The notes: a model not told the origin generated them from the letters alone. Shown: positions 24,442-33,792, counted from the stretch's first letter. The stretch is DNA of 64,000 nucleotides from CAWEYO01 sp963813315 (GCA_963813315.1 CAWEYO010000018.1:124001-188000), one strand, 5' to 3'. Program-made: numbers and translations.

Positions 24442-25168
24442 TCGACGTTCGGCGCCCGAGGTGGCGCAAGGACAGGCACGCTTGGGCGCAGGTCCCCCGC
24501 GAGTTCGATCCAAGGCATCTTTGGCCGAGGATTGAGGAAGCTCCTCTCCCTCTAATTCGGGCGGAACCTTCCAGCCCGGATCCACGCCTTCCATGTTCGG
24601 AAGTTCATGGGCAATCCCCTTGTGACAATCGATGCAGGTGGCGTGGCCGGGCAGCAGGTAGCGTGTATGGATTTCTGCCGCGCGCTCGCGTTTGCCTGGT
24701 GAGGTCCATGGCAACCGAGGAGTGGCAGTTGCGGCATTCCAGGCTGTCATTGGCCTTCAGGCGCGCCCATTCGTGCTGTGCCAGTTCCCGCCGGTGATCG
24801 AGGAACTTCCGCCTTGTGTTGATCGTCCCGAAAATCTTGCCCCACACTTCCTTGGACGCCTGCATCTTGCGCGCGATCTTGTCGGTCCACTCGTGAGGCA
24901 CATGGCAATCCGGGCACGATGCGCGCACGCCCGATCGGTTGGCGAAATGGATGGTGCGGGTCAGCTCCTGAAAGACGTTGTCGTACATTTCATGGCACGA
25001 GGTGCAGAAGCGTTCGGTATTGGTGATTTCGAGCGCCGTGTTGAAGGCGCCCCAGAACAGCACGCCGCCGATAAAGCCGCCGAGCGTCAGGAAGCCAAGG
25101 CTGAGCGTGACGGCCGGTGTGCTCAGAATTTTCCAGGCCCACAGCGCCGTATCCCTCAGCCATTGCAT
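24438..25168 (-). pseudogene. napC: NapC/NirT-type tetraheme cytochrome c, frameshifted near its 3' end
   Basis: ATG 25168 starts a protein with one membrane anchor (residues about 10-40, TPAVTLSLGFLTLGGFIGGV). Heme motifs CTSCH, CPDCH and CRNCH follow. A shift near 24687 moves the frame to RAAEIHTRYLLPGHATCIDC, with the fourth heme motif CIDCH. A second shift near 24480 would give the natural-looking end VPVLAPPRAPNVD and a TAG at 24438-24440. Without it the frame runs on to 24331 through repeat sequence. NapC passes electrons from quinol to the NapAB complex in the periplasm. It lies five bases after napB in the nap operon. Confidence 0.85.
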
Positions 25169-25172
25169 GGCC

Positions 25173-25628
25173 TTACTCGCTTCCGGCAGGCTCGACGCCC
25201 AGTTCGCTCATGTCCTTGAAACGGTTTTCGACAAGTGGCGGGACATCGGCCTGGGGCACATGGCAGGCAGTGCAGAAGTAGCGGCGTGGGGAAACGTCAG
25301 CGATCATCTGTCCGTCACGCGTCATGTAATGGGTGACGCTGATCATCGGCGCGCCCGAGCCTTGCGTAAATTCGCGCTTGTGACAGGAAAGGCAACGGTT
25401 CGTGTTGACCGAGAGCTGGTAGCCCTCGATCGAATGCGGAATGACGGGCGGTTGCTCCGGATAGGCCCGCATATGCCTGACGTCGTCGGTCACCCATTTC
25501 GGGATCGGCGGGGCCGGATCCGTTTCCATGGGTGGCGTTGCGCCAGTCAGCTCCGATTGGATCTGCGCAAGGGCTGCCGTCCCGGCGCAGTAGAGAGCGA
25601 TGGCGGCGATGGCAAGCCGGCGCCGCAC
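25173..25628 (-). CDS. napB: Periplasmic nitrate reductase small subunit, diheme cytochrome
   Basis: I choose the GTG at 25628, three bases after the napA stop. It gives 151 residues, a signal peptide (RRRLAIAAIALYCAGTAALA) and the two heme motifs CLSCH and CTACH of NapB. An ATG at 25661, overlapping napA, is possible and would add 11 residues. NapB receives electrons from NapC and passes them to the molybdenum subunit NapA in the periplasm. The order napA-napB-napC is standard. Confidence 0.9.
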   Translation of the reverse strand: MRRRLAIAAIALYCAGTAALAQIQSELTGATPPMETDPAPPIPKWVTDDVRHMRAYPEQPPVIPHSIEGYQLSVNTNRCLSCHKREFTQGSGAPMISVTHYMTRDGQMIADVSPRRYFCTACHVPQADVPPLVENRFKDMSELGVEPAGSE

Positions 25629-25630
25629 GG

Positions 25631-28135
25631 CTACGCGACGGGGACGATCTTGACTGCGCATTTCTTGAAGTCCGTCTGCTTGGAGATGGGATCCGTCGCA
25701 TCGAGCGTGACCTTGTTGATCAGCTGGCTCGCATCGAACCACGGAACGAAGACCACGCCTTTGGGCATCCGGTTGCGGCCGCGTGTCTCGATACGGGAAC
25801 GGATTTCACCGCGCCTGGAAACGATGCGCACTTCCGCACCCTGATTGATGCCACGCTGCCTGGCATCTTCGGCGTTCATGAAACAGACCGCGCCCGGAAA
25901 CGCGCGATAAAGTTCCGGCACCCGCATCGTCATCGACCCCGAATGCCAGTGCTCGAGGACACGGCCCGTCACCAACCAAACGTCGTATTCGTCGTCGGGC
26001 GGTTCGGCCGGAGGCTCATAGGGAACAGCGAGGATGACAGCCTTCCCGTCCGGACGCCCATAAAACCTTACGCCTTCGCCCGGCTTCACATAGGGGTCGA
26101 GCCCTTCCCTGTAGCGCCAGAGGGTCTCTTTCCCGTTCACGACTGGCCAGCGCAGTCCGCGTCCCTGGTGGTAGAGGTCGTAAGGCGCAAGGTCGTGACC
26201 GTGGCCGCGCCCGAACTCGGCATACTCCTCGAACAGGCCCTTCTGGATGTAGAACCCGAATTCCTGGGCTTCGCTGTTCTCGTAGTCCGGATCGATCTCG
26301 CTCCTAGGAAAACGATCGACGCTGCCATTTGCGAAGAGCACGTCGAACAGCGTCTTGCCGCGATAGTCGGGGTTGGTATCCAGAATTTGCGGTGGCCAGA
26401 CCTCGTCGGTCGTGAAGTGCCGGGAGAACTCCGCCAACTGCCAGAGATCGGAGCGCGACTCTCCCGGCGCCTGCACCAACTGATGCCAGACATGCGTGCG
26501 ACGCTCGGCGTTCCCGTAAGCTCCTTCCTTTTCCACCCACATTGCGGCCGGCAGAACAATATCGGCCGACATGGCGGTGATGGTCGGATAGGCGTCCGAG
26601 ACGACGATCAGATTGTCGGGATTGCGATAGCCCGGATAGGTCTCCTGGCTGTCGTTGGGTGCTGCCTGCACGTTGTTGTTGACCTGCACCCAGTAGAAGT
26701 TGAGCTTGCCGTCCTTGAGCATCCGGTCCTGTTGCACAGCATGATAACCGGGCTTCTCGGGCAACAATCCGGGCGGGAGTTTCCAAATTTCCTCCGCGTG
26801 CTTTCGATGTTCGGGGTTGGTCACCACCATATCGGCCGGCAGGCGGTGAGCGAACGTGCCCACCTCGCGCGCCGTGCCGCAGGCCGATGGCTGGCCCGTC
26901 AGCGAAAACGGGCTGTTGCCGGGTTCGGAGATCTTTCCGGTCAGCAGGTGAAGGTTGTAGACCATCTGGTTGGCCCAGACGCCGCGGACATGCTGGTTGA
27001 ATCCCATCGTCCACAGCGACATCACCTTTCTGCCCGGCTCGGCATAGAGTTCGGCCAGTTCCTCCAGGAACGATGCCTCCACGCCGGTGAGTTCGGCAAC
27101 CTTATCGAGCGTATATTCCGACACGAACGCCTTGAACGCCTCGAAGTCGATCGGGTCCATTCGCCCCGGATCGGCAGCGCCCGTGGCCTTCTTCTCCAGC
27201 GGGTGTTCCGGCCTGAGCCCATAGCCGATGTCGGTTGCGCCGCGCATGAATGTCGTGTGGTTTTTCACGAAATCGTCGTTGACGCGGCCGCTCTGAATAA
27301 TGTGGTTCGCGATATAGTTCAGGATCGCGAGATCGGTGCCGGGCGTGAAGACGATCGGGATATCCGCGAGGTCCATGCTGCGGTGGGTGAAGGTCGACAG
27401 CACCGCCACTTTGACGTGCTCGTTGCCCAGCCTGCGGTCGGCGACACGGGTCCACAGAATGGGATGCATCTCGGCCATGTTGGAGCCCCACAGCACGAAA
27501 GCGTCGGCATTCTCGAAATCGTCATAGCAGCCCATCGGCTCGTCCATGCCGAAAGTGCGCATGAAGGCATAAGCGGCCGAGGCCATGCAGTGACGGGCAT
27601 TGGGGTCGAGGTTGTTGGAGCGGAAGCCGGCCCGCATCAGCTTCGTTGCGGCATAGCCCTCGAAGATCGTCCATTGGCCCGAGCCGAACATGCCGATGGC
27701 TTCAGGCCCCTTGTCCTTGAGGACCTTCTTCACCTTCTCGGCCATGACTTCGAACGCTTCATCCCAGGAGACGGACTCGAAGTCGCCCTCTTTGTCGAAT
27801 ACCCCGTTGCGCTTGCGCATGAGCGGCGTCGTGAGGCGGTCCGCGCCATACATGATCTTGGACAGGAAGTAGCCCTTCACGCAGTTGAGGCCGCGGTTGA
27901 CCTCCGCCTGCATGTCGCCATGAGTGGCGACAACCTTGCCGTCCTTTACACCCACCATGACGCCACAGCCCGTTCCACAGAAGCGGCACGGCGCCTTCGA
28001 CCATTTGATTTGCAGGGCGCTGACGCCGCCTGGCACAGGTTGCGCAGAAGCCGGCAGCGCAATGCCGGCGGCGGCTGCCGCAATCGCGGCGGCCTGTGAT
28101 TTAAGCAGTTGGCGGCGGTTCAGTTCTGCGGCCAT
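25631..28135 (-). CDS. napA: Periplasmic nitrate reductase catalytic subunit
   Basis: The 834-residue protein has a twin-arginine signal (RRQLLKSQAAAIAAAAAGIA) for folded export. The [4Fe-4S] motif CRFCGTGCGVMV with a fourth Cys at GLNCVKGYF follows. Residues binding the molybdopterin cofactor include the catalytic Cys region NARHCMASAAYAF. Length equals that of other NapA proteins and no frameshift is seen. It reduces nitrate to nitrite with electrons from NapB. Its start overlaps the end of napD by 16 bases, so the genes are probably translationally coupled. The long open frame on the opposite strand is a GC-rich shadow. Confidence 0.97.
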   Translation of the reverse strand: MAAELNRRQLLKSQAAAIAAAAAGIALPASAQPVPGGVSALQIKWSKAPCRFCGTGCGVMVGVKDGKVVATHGDMQAEVNRGLNCVKGYFLSKIMYGADRLTTPLMRKRNGVFDKEGDFESVSWDEAFEVMAEKVKKVLKDKGPEAIGMFGSGQWTIFEGYAATKLMRAGFRSNNLDPNARHCMASAAYAFMRTFGMDEPMGCYDDFENADAFVLWGSNMAEMHPILWTRVADRRLGNEHVKVAVLSTFTHRSMDLADIPIVFTPGTDLAILNYIANHIIQSGRVNDDFVKNHTTFMRGATDIGYGLRPEHPLEKKATGAADPGRMDPIDFEAFKAFVSEYTLDKVAELTGVEASFLEELAELYAEPGRKVMSLWTMGFNQHVRGVWANQMVYNLHLLTGKISEPGNSPFSLTGQPSACGTAREVGTFAHRLPADMVVTNPEHRKHAEEIWKLPPGLLPEKPGYHAVQQDRMLKDGKLNFYWVQVNNNVQAAPNDSQETYPGYRNPDNLIVVSDAYPTITAMSADIVLPAAMWVEKEGAYGNAERRTHVWHQLVQAPGESRSDLWQLAEFSRHFTTDEVWPPQILDTNPDYRGKTLFDVLFANGSVDRFPRSEIDPDYENSEAQEFGFYIQKGLFEEYAEFGRGHGHDLAPYDLYHQGRGLRWPVVNGKETLWRYREGLDPYVKPGEGVRFYGRPDGKAVILAVPYEPPAEPPDDEYDVWLVTGRVLEHWHSGSMTMRVPELYRAFPGAVCFMNAEDARQRGINQGAEVRIVSRRGEIRSRIETRGRNRMPKGVVFVPWFDASQLINKVTLDATDPISKQTDFKKCAVKIVPVA

Positions 28136-28449
28136 GGCTCGCGGCCCTCCAACTCGACGATCTGCTCGAACACCATGTTGGCGGCGATCACCCCGTCGAG
28201 TGTGCTCATCGCCGTTAAGAGCCCGCCAAGCTCGCCGGTGCTTCCAGCCTCCATGACGATGACGACGCGGTGGTTGTCATGCGCCTTGATCTCTACGCCA
28301 GGCATCGCCGAAATGACGCGCATCACCGATGCCATCCGTCCCGGCATGACGGACACGACAGCGCTCGACACATGGTAGACGCCTTGATCGGGTTCGCGCT
28401 GCTTGCCTGTGAGGAAGGTCCTGCGGTTGAGGCTGGGTGAGCCGGTCAT
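28120..28449 (-). CDS. napD: NapD chaperone for NapA
   Basis: From about residue 24 (GVYHVSSAVVSVMPGRMASV) to the end, the 109-residue protein matches NapD. NapD binds the twin-arginine signal of NapA and proofreads its cofactor loading in the cytoplasm. The first 20 residues, MTGSPSLNRRTFLTGKQREP, are extra compared with enteric NapD. They resemble the N-terminus of NapF, whose gene is absent here. The extension may be a napF remnant fused to napD or a normal feature of this lineage. Confidence 0.88.
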   Translation of the reverse strand: MTGSPSLNRRTFLTGKQREPDQGVYHVSSAVVSVMPGRMASVMRVISAMPGVEIKAHDNHRVVIVMEAGSTGELGGLLTAMSTLDGVIAANMVFEQIVELEGREPWPQN

Positions 28450-28452
28450 CGC

Positions 28453-28656
28453 TCAGCTTCCGGGAGGACCGGGCGGTCCGAAGATAAGCTGTAGCATCCA
28501 AACCAGAAAACCGTAGCCGCCGACGACGCCGACAGCGACGACCGGCCAGATGCCGAACGCCAGCGCGAAGAAAGCAATGAGCTCCCTCCGGCGAAGGGAC
28601 GCAGGACGCCTCAGTGCTCCCGGTCCGGTCTTGTCCTGGGTCATGAACCGCCTCAT
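28453..28656 (-). CDS. napE: NapE small membrane protein
   Basis: The 67-residue product has a basic N-terminus, one long hydrophobic helix (LIAFFALAFGIWPVVAVGVV) and a short tail GPPGPPGS. Size, the FGIWP motif and position as first gene of the nap operon identify NapE, whose role is not known. The start may be the ATG at 28644 instead of 28656. It lies three bases before napD. Confidence 0.85.
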   Translation of the reverse strand: MRRFMTQDKTGPGALRRPASLRRRELIAFFALAFGIWPVVAVGVVGGYGFLVWMLQLIFGPPGPPGS

Positions 28657-28747
28657 GCGCCTCGGACGTGCTGCCGCACAAATGCGGCTTCACTAACAGT
28701 CAGGCTATCCCCATTTGGAGATATTTCAATAGCCTGCGTGCTTGCTG

Positions 28748-29815
28748 TCAGGCGTTGGGTGTTGCGCCGCGCCGCTCGAGTGCGGTCTTGCGGATGATGT
28801 CCGCGATTTCCGGATTGCTGCTGGTCAGCATATGGAAGTCCACCGAGTGCAGCGACAATAACGAGGCCGCAGTCGCCGCGCTCACGGTCGCCGAGCGCGG
28901 CTCGCCGCTGATCAGGGCCATTTCGCCGAAGAAGCTGCCAGACCCAAGCTCTACCGGGTTCGGGGTCGCGACACTGACGCGGCCCTCGACGATGAAGAAC
29001 ATCTGGTCGCCGGCCTCGCCCTTGCGGCATATCACGGCGCCGGCCGGCACGATGCGGGGCCTTAGCGCTCGCACGATCTCGATGAGCGCGGCGGAGCCAA
29101 GTCTCTGGAACAGCGGTACCGCCGCAACAAGTTCCCAATTGCGCACGAAATCCTGGCGACGGATTTCTTCATAGAAGCCTGTTGCGAGGATGCCGGCCCA
29201 GAGCGCAAAGATGCCGATGCCGCTCAGCATGACCAGCCCGGCAAGTACGCGGCCGGCGAAGCTCTGCGGAATCTCGTCGCCATAGCCGGTGGTCGACAAC
29301 GTGGCCACCGCCCACCACATCGCCTGGGGAATGCTGCCGAACTTGTCCGGCTGGACGCCGCGCTCGATGATGTAGGCCGCGAGCGCCGCACCAAACAGGA
29401 CGATGCCGAAGATCGAGGTCACGCCGATCAGGTTGCGCGCTTCGTTGGTCAGGACCCTGCCCATCAGCCGGAAGAAGGTCGAATCGCGCAGAGGCTTCAG
29501 CAGCCAGATGGAACAGTAGAGGCTCTGATCGCGCGTGCCGACGAGCAGGAACGCGGCGAGGGGGACCAAAACCGCGAGCACATCGATGGCGATTGCCGGC
29601 CTTCTGTCCCGGACATCTCGCGCCGCCGGCATGATCAGCGTCTCGGCCAGTTGCAGGACATATATGACCCAGATGCCGGCGAGCAGGGCCTCCAAAATGA
29701 GCCTGGTTCGTCCAGCCATGTCTGGTGTCGTGAGTGCAGCTACCGCCACGAGCCCGATCGCCGCCAGCAGCGCGTTGAGCGGCGCAGAAATCCTCGACAA
29801 AGGCAGTGCCGTCAT
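28748..29815 (-). CDS. Cyclic-nucleotide-gated potassium channel, MloK1 orthologue
   Basis: The 355-residue protein has six membrane helices, the pore selectivity sequence TLSTTGYGDEIPQSFAGRVL, and a C-terminal cyclic-nucleotide-binding domain (from about residue 235). The domain carries the phosphate-binding cassette FGEMALISGEPRSATVSA. It equals in length, and closely matches as I recall it, MloK1 of Mesorhizobium loti, a crystallised cAMP-gated K+ channel. The S4 helix has few charges, as in MloK1. It probably lets K+ cross the inner membrane when cAMP binds. Several cAMP-cyclase-type genes lie 10-20 kb away, but a direct link is inference. Confidence 0.93.
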   Translation of the reverse strand: MTALPLSRISAPLNALLAAIGLVAVAALTTPDMAGRTRLILEALLAGIWVIYVLQLAETLIMPAARDVRDRRPAIAIDVLAVLVPLAAFLLVGTRDQSLYCSIWLLKPLRDSTFFRLMGRVLTNEARNLIGVTSIFGIVLFGAALAAYIIERGVQPDKFGSIPQAMWWAVATLSTTGYGDEIPQSFAGRVLAGLVMLSGIGIFALWAGILATGFYEEIRRQDFVRNWELVAAVPLFQRLGSAALIEIVRALRPRIVPAGAVICRKGEAGDQMFFIVEGRVSVATPNPVELGSGSFFGEMALISGEPRSATVSAATAASLLSLHSVDFHMLTSSNPEIADIIRKTALERRGATPNA

Positions 29816-29846
29816 TCAATACCCCGAGCCGTCTACCACCACGTCT

Positions 29847-29993
29847 TAGGGTGGGTTGGTATTCAGGTGATGCCGGCCTGCAAATGGCTGTCTTCTGCGC
29901 TTCCGGTACTCACGTACCCAACGTACGCTGCGTGCCGGTTCTCGAAAACCGCCATTTTCGGCTCGGCCTGACCTGAATCTCAACACACCCTAG
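29847..29993. repeat. Palindromic repeat, type 3
   Basis: The element opens TTAGGGTGGGTTGGTATTCA and closes CTGAATCTCAACACACCCTA, so the ends are imperfect inverted repeats. Inner palindromes are around ACGTACCCAACGTACG and GAAAACCGCC. A fragment recurs at 24418. It separates the channel and dehydrogenase genes. Confidence 0.75.
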
Positions 29994-30070
29994 GATAGGA
30001 TGCCTTCAGGCGAAGCGCAAAGGTGCCGAAACGAAACCCGGGACCCAGCTCAGGGGGTTGTCGCCCTGAC

Positions 30071-30940
30071 CTACCAGCATACAAAACCACCATCGACGAT
30101 AAGGTCTATGCCGGTGACGAACGAGGAAGCACGGCTTGCGAGAAATACGGCTGGGCCGATCATTTCCTCGGGCGCGGCCAATCGGCCCATCGGGGTGTCC
30201 CGCTCGAAGATCTTCACCTGGTCGGCGACTTCGGGTCGACGGTTCATCGGCGTAAGCGTGTAGCCGGGGCTGATTGCGTTGACCCTGAGCCCGCGATCAA
30301 CCCATTCCATCGCCAGGCTTTTGGTCAGGTGAATAACCGCCGCCTTCGACGAATTGTAGTGTGCCTGCGTCAGGTCGCGGTTGACGATTGAGCCGGACAT
30401 CGAGGCGATGTTGATGATGGAACCCTTTCTTCGCGGCAGCATGCTTCGCGCTTCCACCTGGCAGGACAGGAAAACGCCGGTGACGTTGACGTCGTAAACC
30501 CTCTGCCATTTTTCCAGGGAAAGCGCCTCGGCTTCGCCGCCCGCACCGATACCGGCATTGTTGACGGCTATGGACAACGGACCAATGTCCTGTTCCATCC
30601 GGGCAACAGCATTCGAAAGGTCGGCCTCGGAGGTTACCGTGCCTTCGAGAGCCAAAGCTTTTCGGCCAAGGGCGCGAACCCTCCGCGCGGTTTCTTCCAG
30701 ACCACCTTTCGATGCGTGGCCGAAACAGGCGACATCGGCACCTGCCTCGGCCAGCCCAATGGCGATCGCCTGCCCAATGCCGCTGCCTGCGCCTGTGACC
30801 AGCGCAGCCTCGCCAAACAGATCGAACAGGCCCGATTTCGTTCTCTCAGCAGAATTTGGCGTCAATTTTCGGTCCCCCGTCACGGAGCGATTTGAGCCTT
30901 CAATTGAGACTGAAGTTGTATGCTGCCGAGTCACCTTCAT
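30071..30940 (-). CDS. Short-chain dehydrogenase/reductase
   Basis: The core fold is plain. The NAD(P) motif is TGAGSGIGQAIAIGLAEAGA, NNAGIG follows the fourth strand, and the catalytic set is Ser in ASMSGSIV plus YNSSK. The C-terminus ends FVTGIDLIVDGGFVCW. The start is uncertain: ATG 30940 gives 289 residues but has no clear ribosome-binding site. A TTG at 30866 preceded by GGGGGA would give 264, closer to the family length. The closest known groups are polyol or 2-deoxygluconate dehydrogenases. It is divergent from paaJ and shares its promoter region. Confidence 0.85.
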   Translation of the reverse strand: MKVTRQHTTSVSIEGSNRSVTGDRKLTPNSAERTKSGLFDLFGEAALVTGAGSGIGQAIAIGLAEAGADVACFGHASKGGLEETARRVRALGRKALALEGTVTSEADLSNAVARMEQDIGPLSIAVNNAGIGAGGEAEALSLEKWQRVYDVNVTGVFLSCQVEARSMLPRRKGSIINIASMSGSIVNRDLTQAHYNSSKAAVIHLTKSLAMEWVDRGLRVNAISPGYTLTPMNRRPEVADQVKIFERDTPMGRLAAPEEMIGPAVFLASRASSFVTGIDLIVDGGFVCW

Positions 30941-31138
30941 CAAGTAAAGTGCTGCACGCCGCCGCCGCAGATCAAATGGCTCTGCCTGAAATTGGCGAGC
31001 CGGCAAGCTTGACGACAACCGCGGTATCGGGAGTAAGAGAAAGCACAATGCGGCAGGCGCTGCGGGTGAAAGTTCAGCAGCGGGTCAACGTCACAAAATA
31101 CCGCATTGCTGCATGACGGTTGCTGTGTTAAATAGATG

Positions 31139-31152
31139 ACCGATCGGTCGGT
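31139..31152. promoter_or_regulatory. Probable operator of the phenylacetate TetR-type regulator (paaJ side)
   Basis: ACCGATCGGT, a perfect ten-base palindrome, extends to ACCGATCGGTCGGT and is followed by TAATTATA. A near copy (ACCGGCCGGTCAGT, then CAATTAT) lies before paaG at 42632. ACCG/CGGT palindromes are the usual sites of TetR-type repressors. The paired location at both outer ends of the paa genes supports control by the TetR protein at 39307-39903. Confidence 0.65.
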
Positions 31153-31189
31153 TAATTATAGACAAAATTTGCGCAGGAAGGAATAGTGC

Positions 31190-32395
31190 GTGTCCGAAGC
31201 CTTTGTCTGTGATGCGGTGCGCACACCTATAGGCCGCTATGGCGGCGCGTTATCAGCGGTGCGGGCCGATGATCTGGCGGCGATCCCGCTTGCTGGGCTG
31301 ATGCAGCGCAATCGGGATGTGGATTGGTCGAAGGTCGACGATCTGATTTATGGCTGTGCCAACCAGGCGGGTGAGGACAATCGCAATGTCGGCCGCATGG
31401 CCGTACTTCTGTCGGGCATGCCGCTTTCGGTTCCTGGAACCACGGTCAACCGTCTTTGCGGATCGGGCATGGACGCGGTCGGCATGGCGGCGCGGGCGAT
31501 CCGCGCGGGTGATTGCGATATGGTGATCGCCGGTGGCGTCGAAAGCATGAGCCGCGCGCCCTTCGTTATGCCCAAGGCCGACAGCGCCTTTTCCCGTTCG
31601 AATGCAATTTACGACACGACCATCGGTTGGCGTTTCGTCAACCCCAGGACGAAGGCGGCCTTCGGTGTGGATTCCATGCCGGAAACGGCGGATAATGTTG
31701 CCAGTGACTTCGGCGTCAACCGGGCCGACCAGGATGCCTTCGCGTTTCGCAGCCAGGCGCGCTGGGCGGCGGCGCAGGAAGCGGGCCTGTTTGCCGCCGA
31801 GATCGTTCCGGTCAGCATTCCGCAGAAGAAGGGCGAAGCGCTTCTGGTCGATCGCGACGAGCATCCGCGCTCCGGTACGACAGTGGAGCAGCTGGCGGCA
31901 CTCAAGGGCATCAACGGCCCGGACCGCACGGTGACGGCCGGCAATGCCTCGGGCGTCAATGACGGTGCGGCGGCGCTGCTGATTGCAAGTGAGGCCGCCG
32001 CGAAGGCCGAGGGGCTTACTCCCAAGGCGCGCGTCGTAGCCATGGCTGCGGTCGGCGTCGAGCCGCGCATCATGGGCATTGGACCGACGCCGGCCGTGCG
32101 CCGGGTGCTTGAGCGTGCCGGTCTTGCGATCGGACAGATGGACGTGATCGAACTTAACGAAGCCTTCGCCGCGCAAGCGCTTGCCGTGCTTCGCGATCTC
32201 GGCCTTCCGGACGACGCGGCGCATGTGAATCCCAATGGCGGAGCCATCGCCATGGGCCATCCGCTCGGCATGAGCGGCGCACGCCTTGTGACGACGGCCA
32301 CCTATCAGCTCCATCGCCAAGGCGGGCGCTATGCGCTGTGCACCATGTGCATCGGCGTCGGCCAGGGCATCGCTATCGTTCTCGAGCGCGTCTGA
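31190..32395 (+). CDS. paaJ: 3-oxoadipyl-CoA/beta-ketoadipyl-CoA thiolase
   Basis: The 401-residue thiolase starts at GTG 31190 after GGAAGGA. The acyl-accepting Cys is in VNRLCGSGMDAVGMAARAI. Later catalytic motifs are NEAFAAQ, GGAIAMGHPLGMSGARL and CTMCIGVGQG. It is nearest the PaaJ/PcaF group, which splits 3-oxoadipyl-CoA into succinyl-CoA and acetyl-CoA, the last step of phenylacetate breakdown. It leads the plus-strand paa operon, 23 bases before paaA. pcaF is an alternative name since the same reaction ends the protocatechuate route. Confidence 0.9.
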   Translation: MSEAFVCDAVRTPIGRYGGALSAVRADDLAAIPLAGLMQRNRDVDWSKVDDLIYGCANQAGEDNRNVGRMAVLLSGMPLSVPGTTVNRLCGSGMDAVGMAARAIRAGDCDMVIAGGVESMSRAPFVMPKADSAFSRSNAIYDTTIGWRFVNPRTKAAFGVDSMPETADNVASDFGVNRADQDAFAFRSQARWAAAQEAGLFAAEIVPVSIPQKKGEALLVDRDEHPRSGTTVEQLAALKGINGPDRTVTAGNASGVNDGAAALLIASEAAAKAEGLTPKARVVAMAAVGVEPRIMGIGPTPAVRRVLERAGLAIGQMDVIELNEAFAAQALAVLRDLGLPDDAAHVNPNGGAIAMGHPLGMSGARLVTTATYQLHRQGGRYALCTMCIGVGQGIAIVLERV

Positions 32396-32418
32396 CGCGC
32401 AATGAGGGAGGAGATGAC

Positions 32419-33432
32419 ATGTATGCACAAATGGTGAAAACCGACGGCACGCGCGTCAGAAGCCTCAACGAGATGGACCCTCAGGAGCGCGCTTTCCAGG
32501 AACGCGTCGACGCCGGACAGAAAATCGAACCCAAGGAATGGATGCCGGAGGGCTATCGCAAGACACTGGTGCGTCAGATCAGCCAGCACGCGCATTCCGA
32601 GATCGTCGGACAGCTGCCCGAAAGCAACTGGATCACACGGGCGCCGACGCTCGAGCGCAAGGCGATCCTGCTGGCCAAGGTGCAGGACGAAGCGGGTCAC
32701 GGCCTCTACCTCTATTGCGCGGCCGAAACACTCGGTGTCAGCCGCGACGAACTCTACGACCAGCTCCATACGGGCAAGGCGAAATACTCGTCGATCTTCA
32801 ACTACCCGACGCTGACCTGGGCGGATATCGGCGCCATCGGCTGGCTGGTGGATGGCGCGGCGATCATGAACCAGGTGCCTTTGCAGCGCTGCTCCTACGG
32901 CCCCTATTCTCGGGCGATGGTCCGCATCTGCAAGGAGGAAAGCTTCCACCAGCGTCAGGGCTACGACATCCTGATGAAGATGGTGAAGGGCACGCTGGCG
33001 CAGAAGGCGATGGTGCAGGACGCGCTGAACCGCTGGTGGTGGCCGTCGCTGATGATGTTCGGTCCCTCCGACGATGCCTCGGTCCATTCGGCACAATCGA
33101 TGGCCTGGAAGATCAAGCAGAATTCGAACGATGAGCTGCGCCAGAAATTCGTCGACCAGACCGTGCCGCAGGCGGAATATCTGGGGCTGACGGTTCCTGA
33201 TCCGAAGCTAAATTGGAACGAGGAAAAGGGCGGCTACGATTTCGGCGAACCGGACTGGACGGAATTCTTCGAGGTGATCGCAGGAAACGGCCCCTGCAAT
33301 GCCGAGCGCCTCGGTGCGCGCAAGAAGGCATGGGAAGACGGCGCCTGGTTCCGCGACGGTCTTCTGGCCTATGCCGGGAAGGCGGAGTCCCGTCGGTCTG
33401 CCGCGCTGGGCGCGGCTGAACAGGCGTCATGA
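32419..33432 (+). CDS. paaA: Phenylacetyl-CoA epoxidase subunit A (catalytic)
   Basis: ATG 32419 follows GGGAGGAG. The 337-residue protein has the ferritin-like diiron fold, with helix motifs AKVQDEAGHGLYLYCAAETL and ICKEESFHQRQGYDILMKMV supplying the Glu and His iron ligands. PaaA inserts one oxygen atom into the aromatic ring of phenylacetyl-CoA to give the 1,2-epoxide, with PaaB, PaaC and the reductase PaaE. Length is usual. It is second in the operon, with a 75-base gap to paaB. Confidence 0.96.
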   Translation: MYAQMVKTDGTRVRSLNEMDPQERAFQERVDAGQKIEPKEWMPEGYRKTLVRQISQHAHSEIVGQLPESNWITRAPTLERKAILLAKVQDEAGHGLYLYCAAETLGVSRDELYDQLHTGKAKYSSIFNYPTLTWADIGAIGWLVDGAAIMNQVPLQRCSYGPYSRAMVRICKEESFHQRQGYDILMKMVKGTLAQKAMVQDALNRWWWPSLMMFGPSDDASVHSAQSMAWKIKQNSNDELRQKFVDQTVPQAEYLGLTVPDPKLNWNEEKGGYDFGEPDWTEFFEVIAGNGPCNAERLGARKKAWEDGAWFRDGLLAYAGKAESRRSAALGAAEQAS

Positions 33433-33507
33433 TCCGGACGTCCGGGGGGCGTCCATTTGGGTAGCGGGCGTCTTCCCGCGGTGTACAGCGAGCCAGGGAG
33501 AAAAGTC

Positions 33508-33792
33508 ATGTCCGCCGAATGGCCGCTTTGGGAAGTTTTCATCCGCGGCCAGCACGGCCTCAACCACCGGCATGTCGGCAGCCTGCACGCGCCTGACGCC
33601 GAAATGGCGATCAACAATGCCCGTGACGTCTATACCCGCCGCAACGAAGGCGTCAGCATCTGGGTGGTGCGCTCCAACGACATCGCGGCCAGCTCGCCTT
33701 CGGAAAAGGGCCCACTTTTCGAGCCGTCGAATTCCAAGGTCTACCGGCACCCGACCTTCTTCGACATTCCCGACGAAGTGGGGCACATGTAA
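33508..33792 (+). CDS. paaB: Phenylacetyl-CoA epoxidase subunit B
   Basis: The 94-residue protein from ATG 33508 (site AGGGAG) reads EWPLWEVFIRGQHGLNHRHV and ends HPTFFDIPDEVGHM, diagnostic of PaaB. PaaB bridges the PaaAC pairs of the epoxidase complex and has no catalytic residues. Its TAA overlaps the ATG of paaC by one base, so the two are translationally coupled. Confidence 0.96.
   Translation: MSAEWPLWEVFIRGQHGLNHRHVGSLHAPDAEMAINNARDVYTRRNEGVSIWVVRSNDIAASSPSEKGPLFEPSNSKVYRHPTFFDIPDEVGHM

Noticed and set aside
25532..28099. 855-codon open frame on the plus strand
   Set aside because: It lies opposite napA, which is clearly coding. Long antisense frames are common in GC-rich DNA with this codon phase.
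28690..28730. FNR/NnrR-like box upstream of napE (TTG...CAA)
   Set aside because: TTGAAATATCTCCAA has nine bases between TTG and CAA instead of eight and lacks the inner symmetry, so it is not supported as a site.
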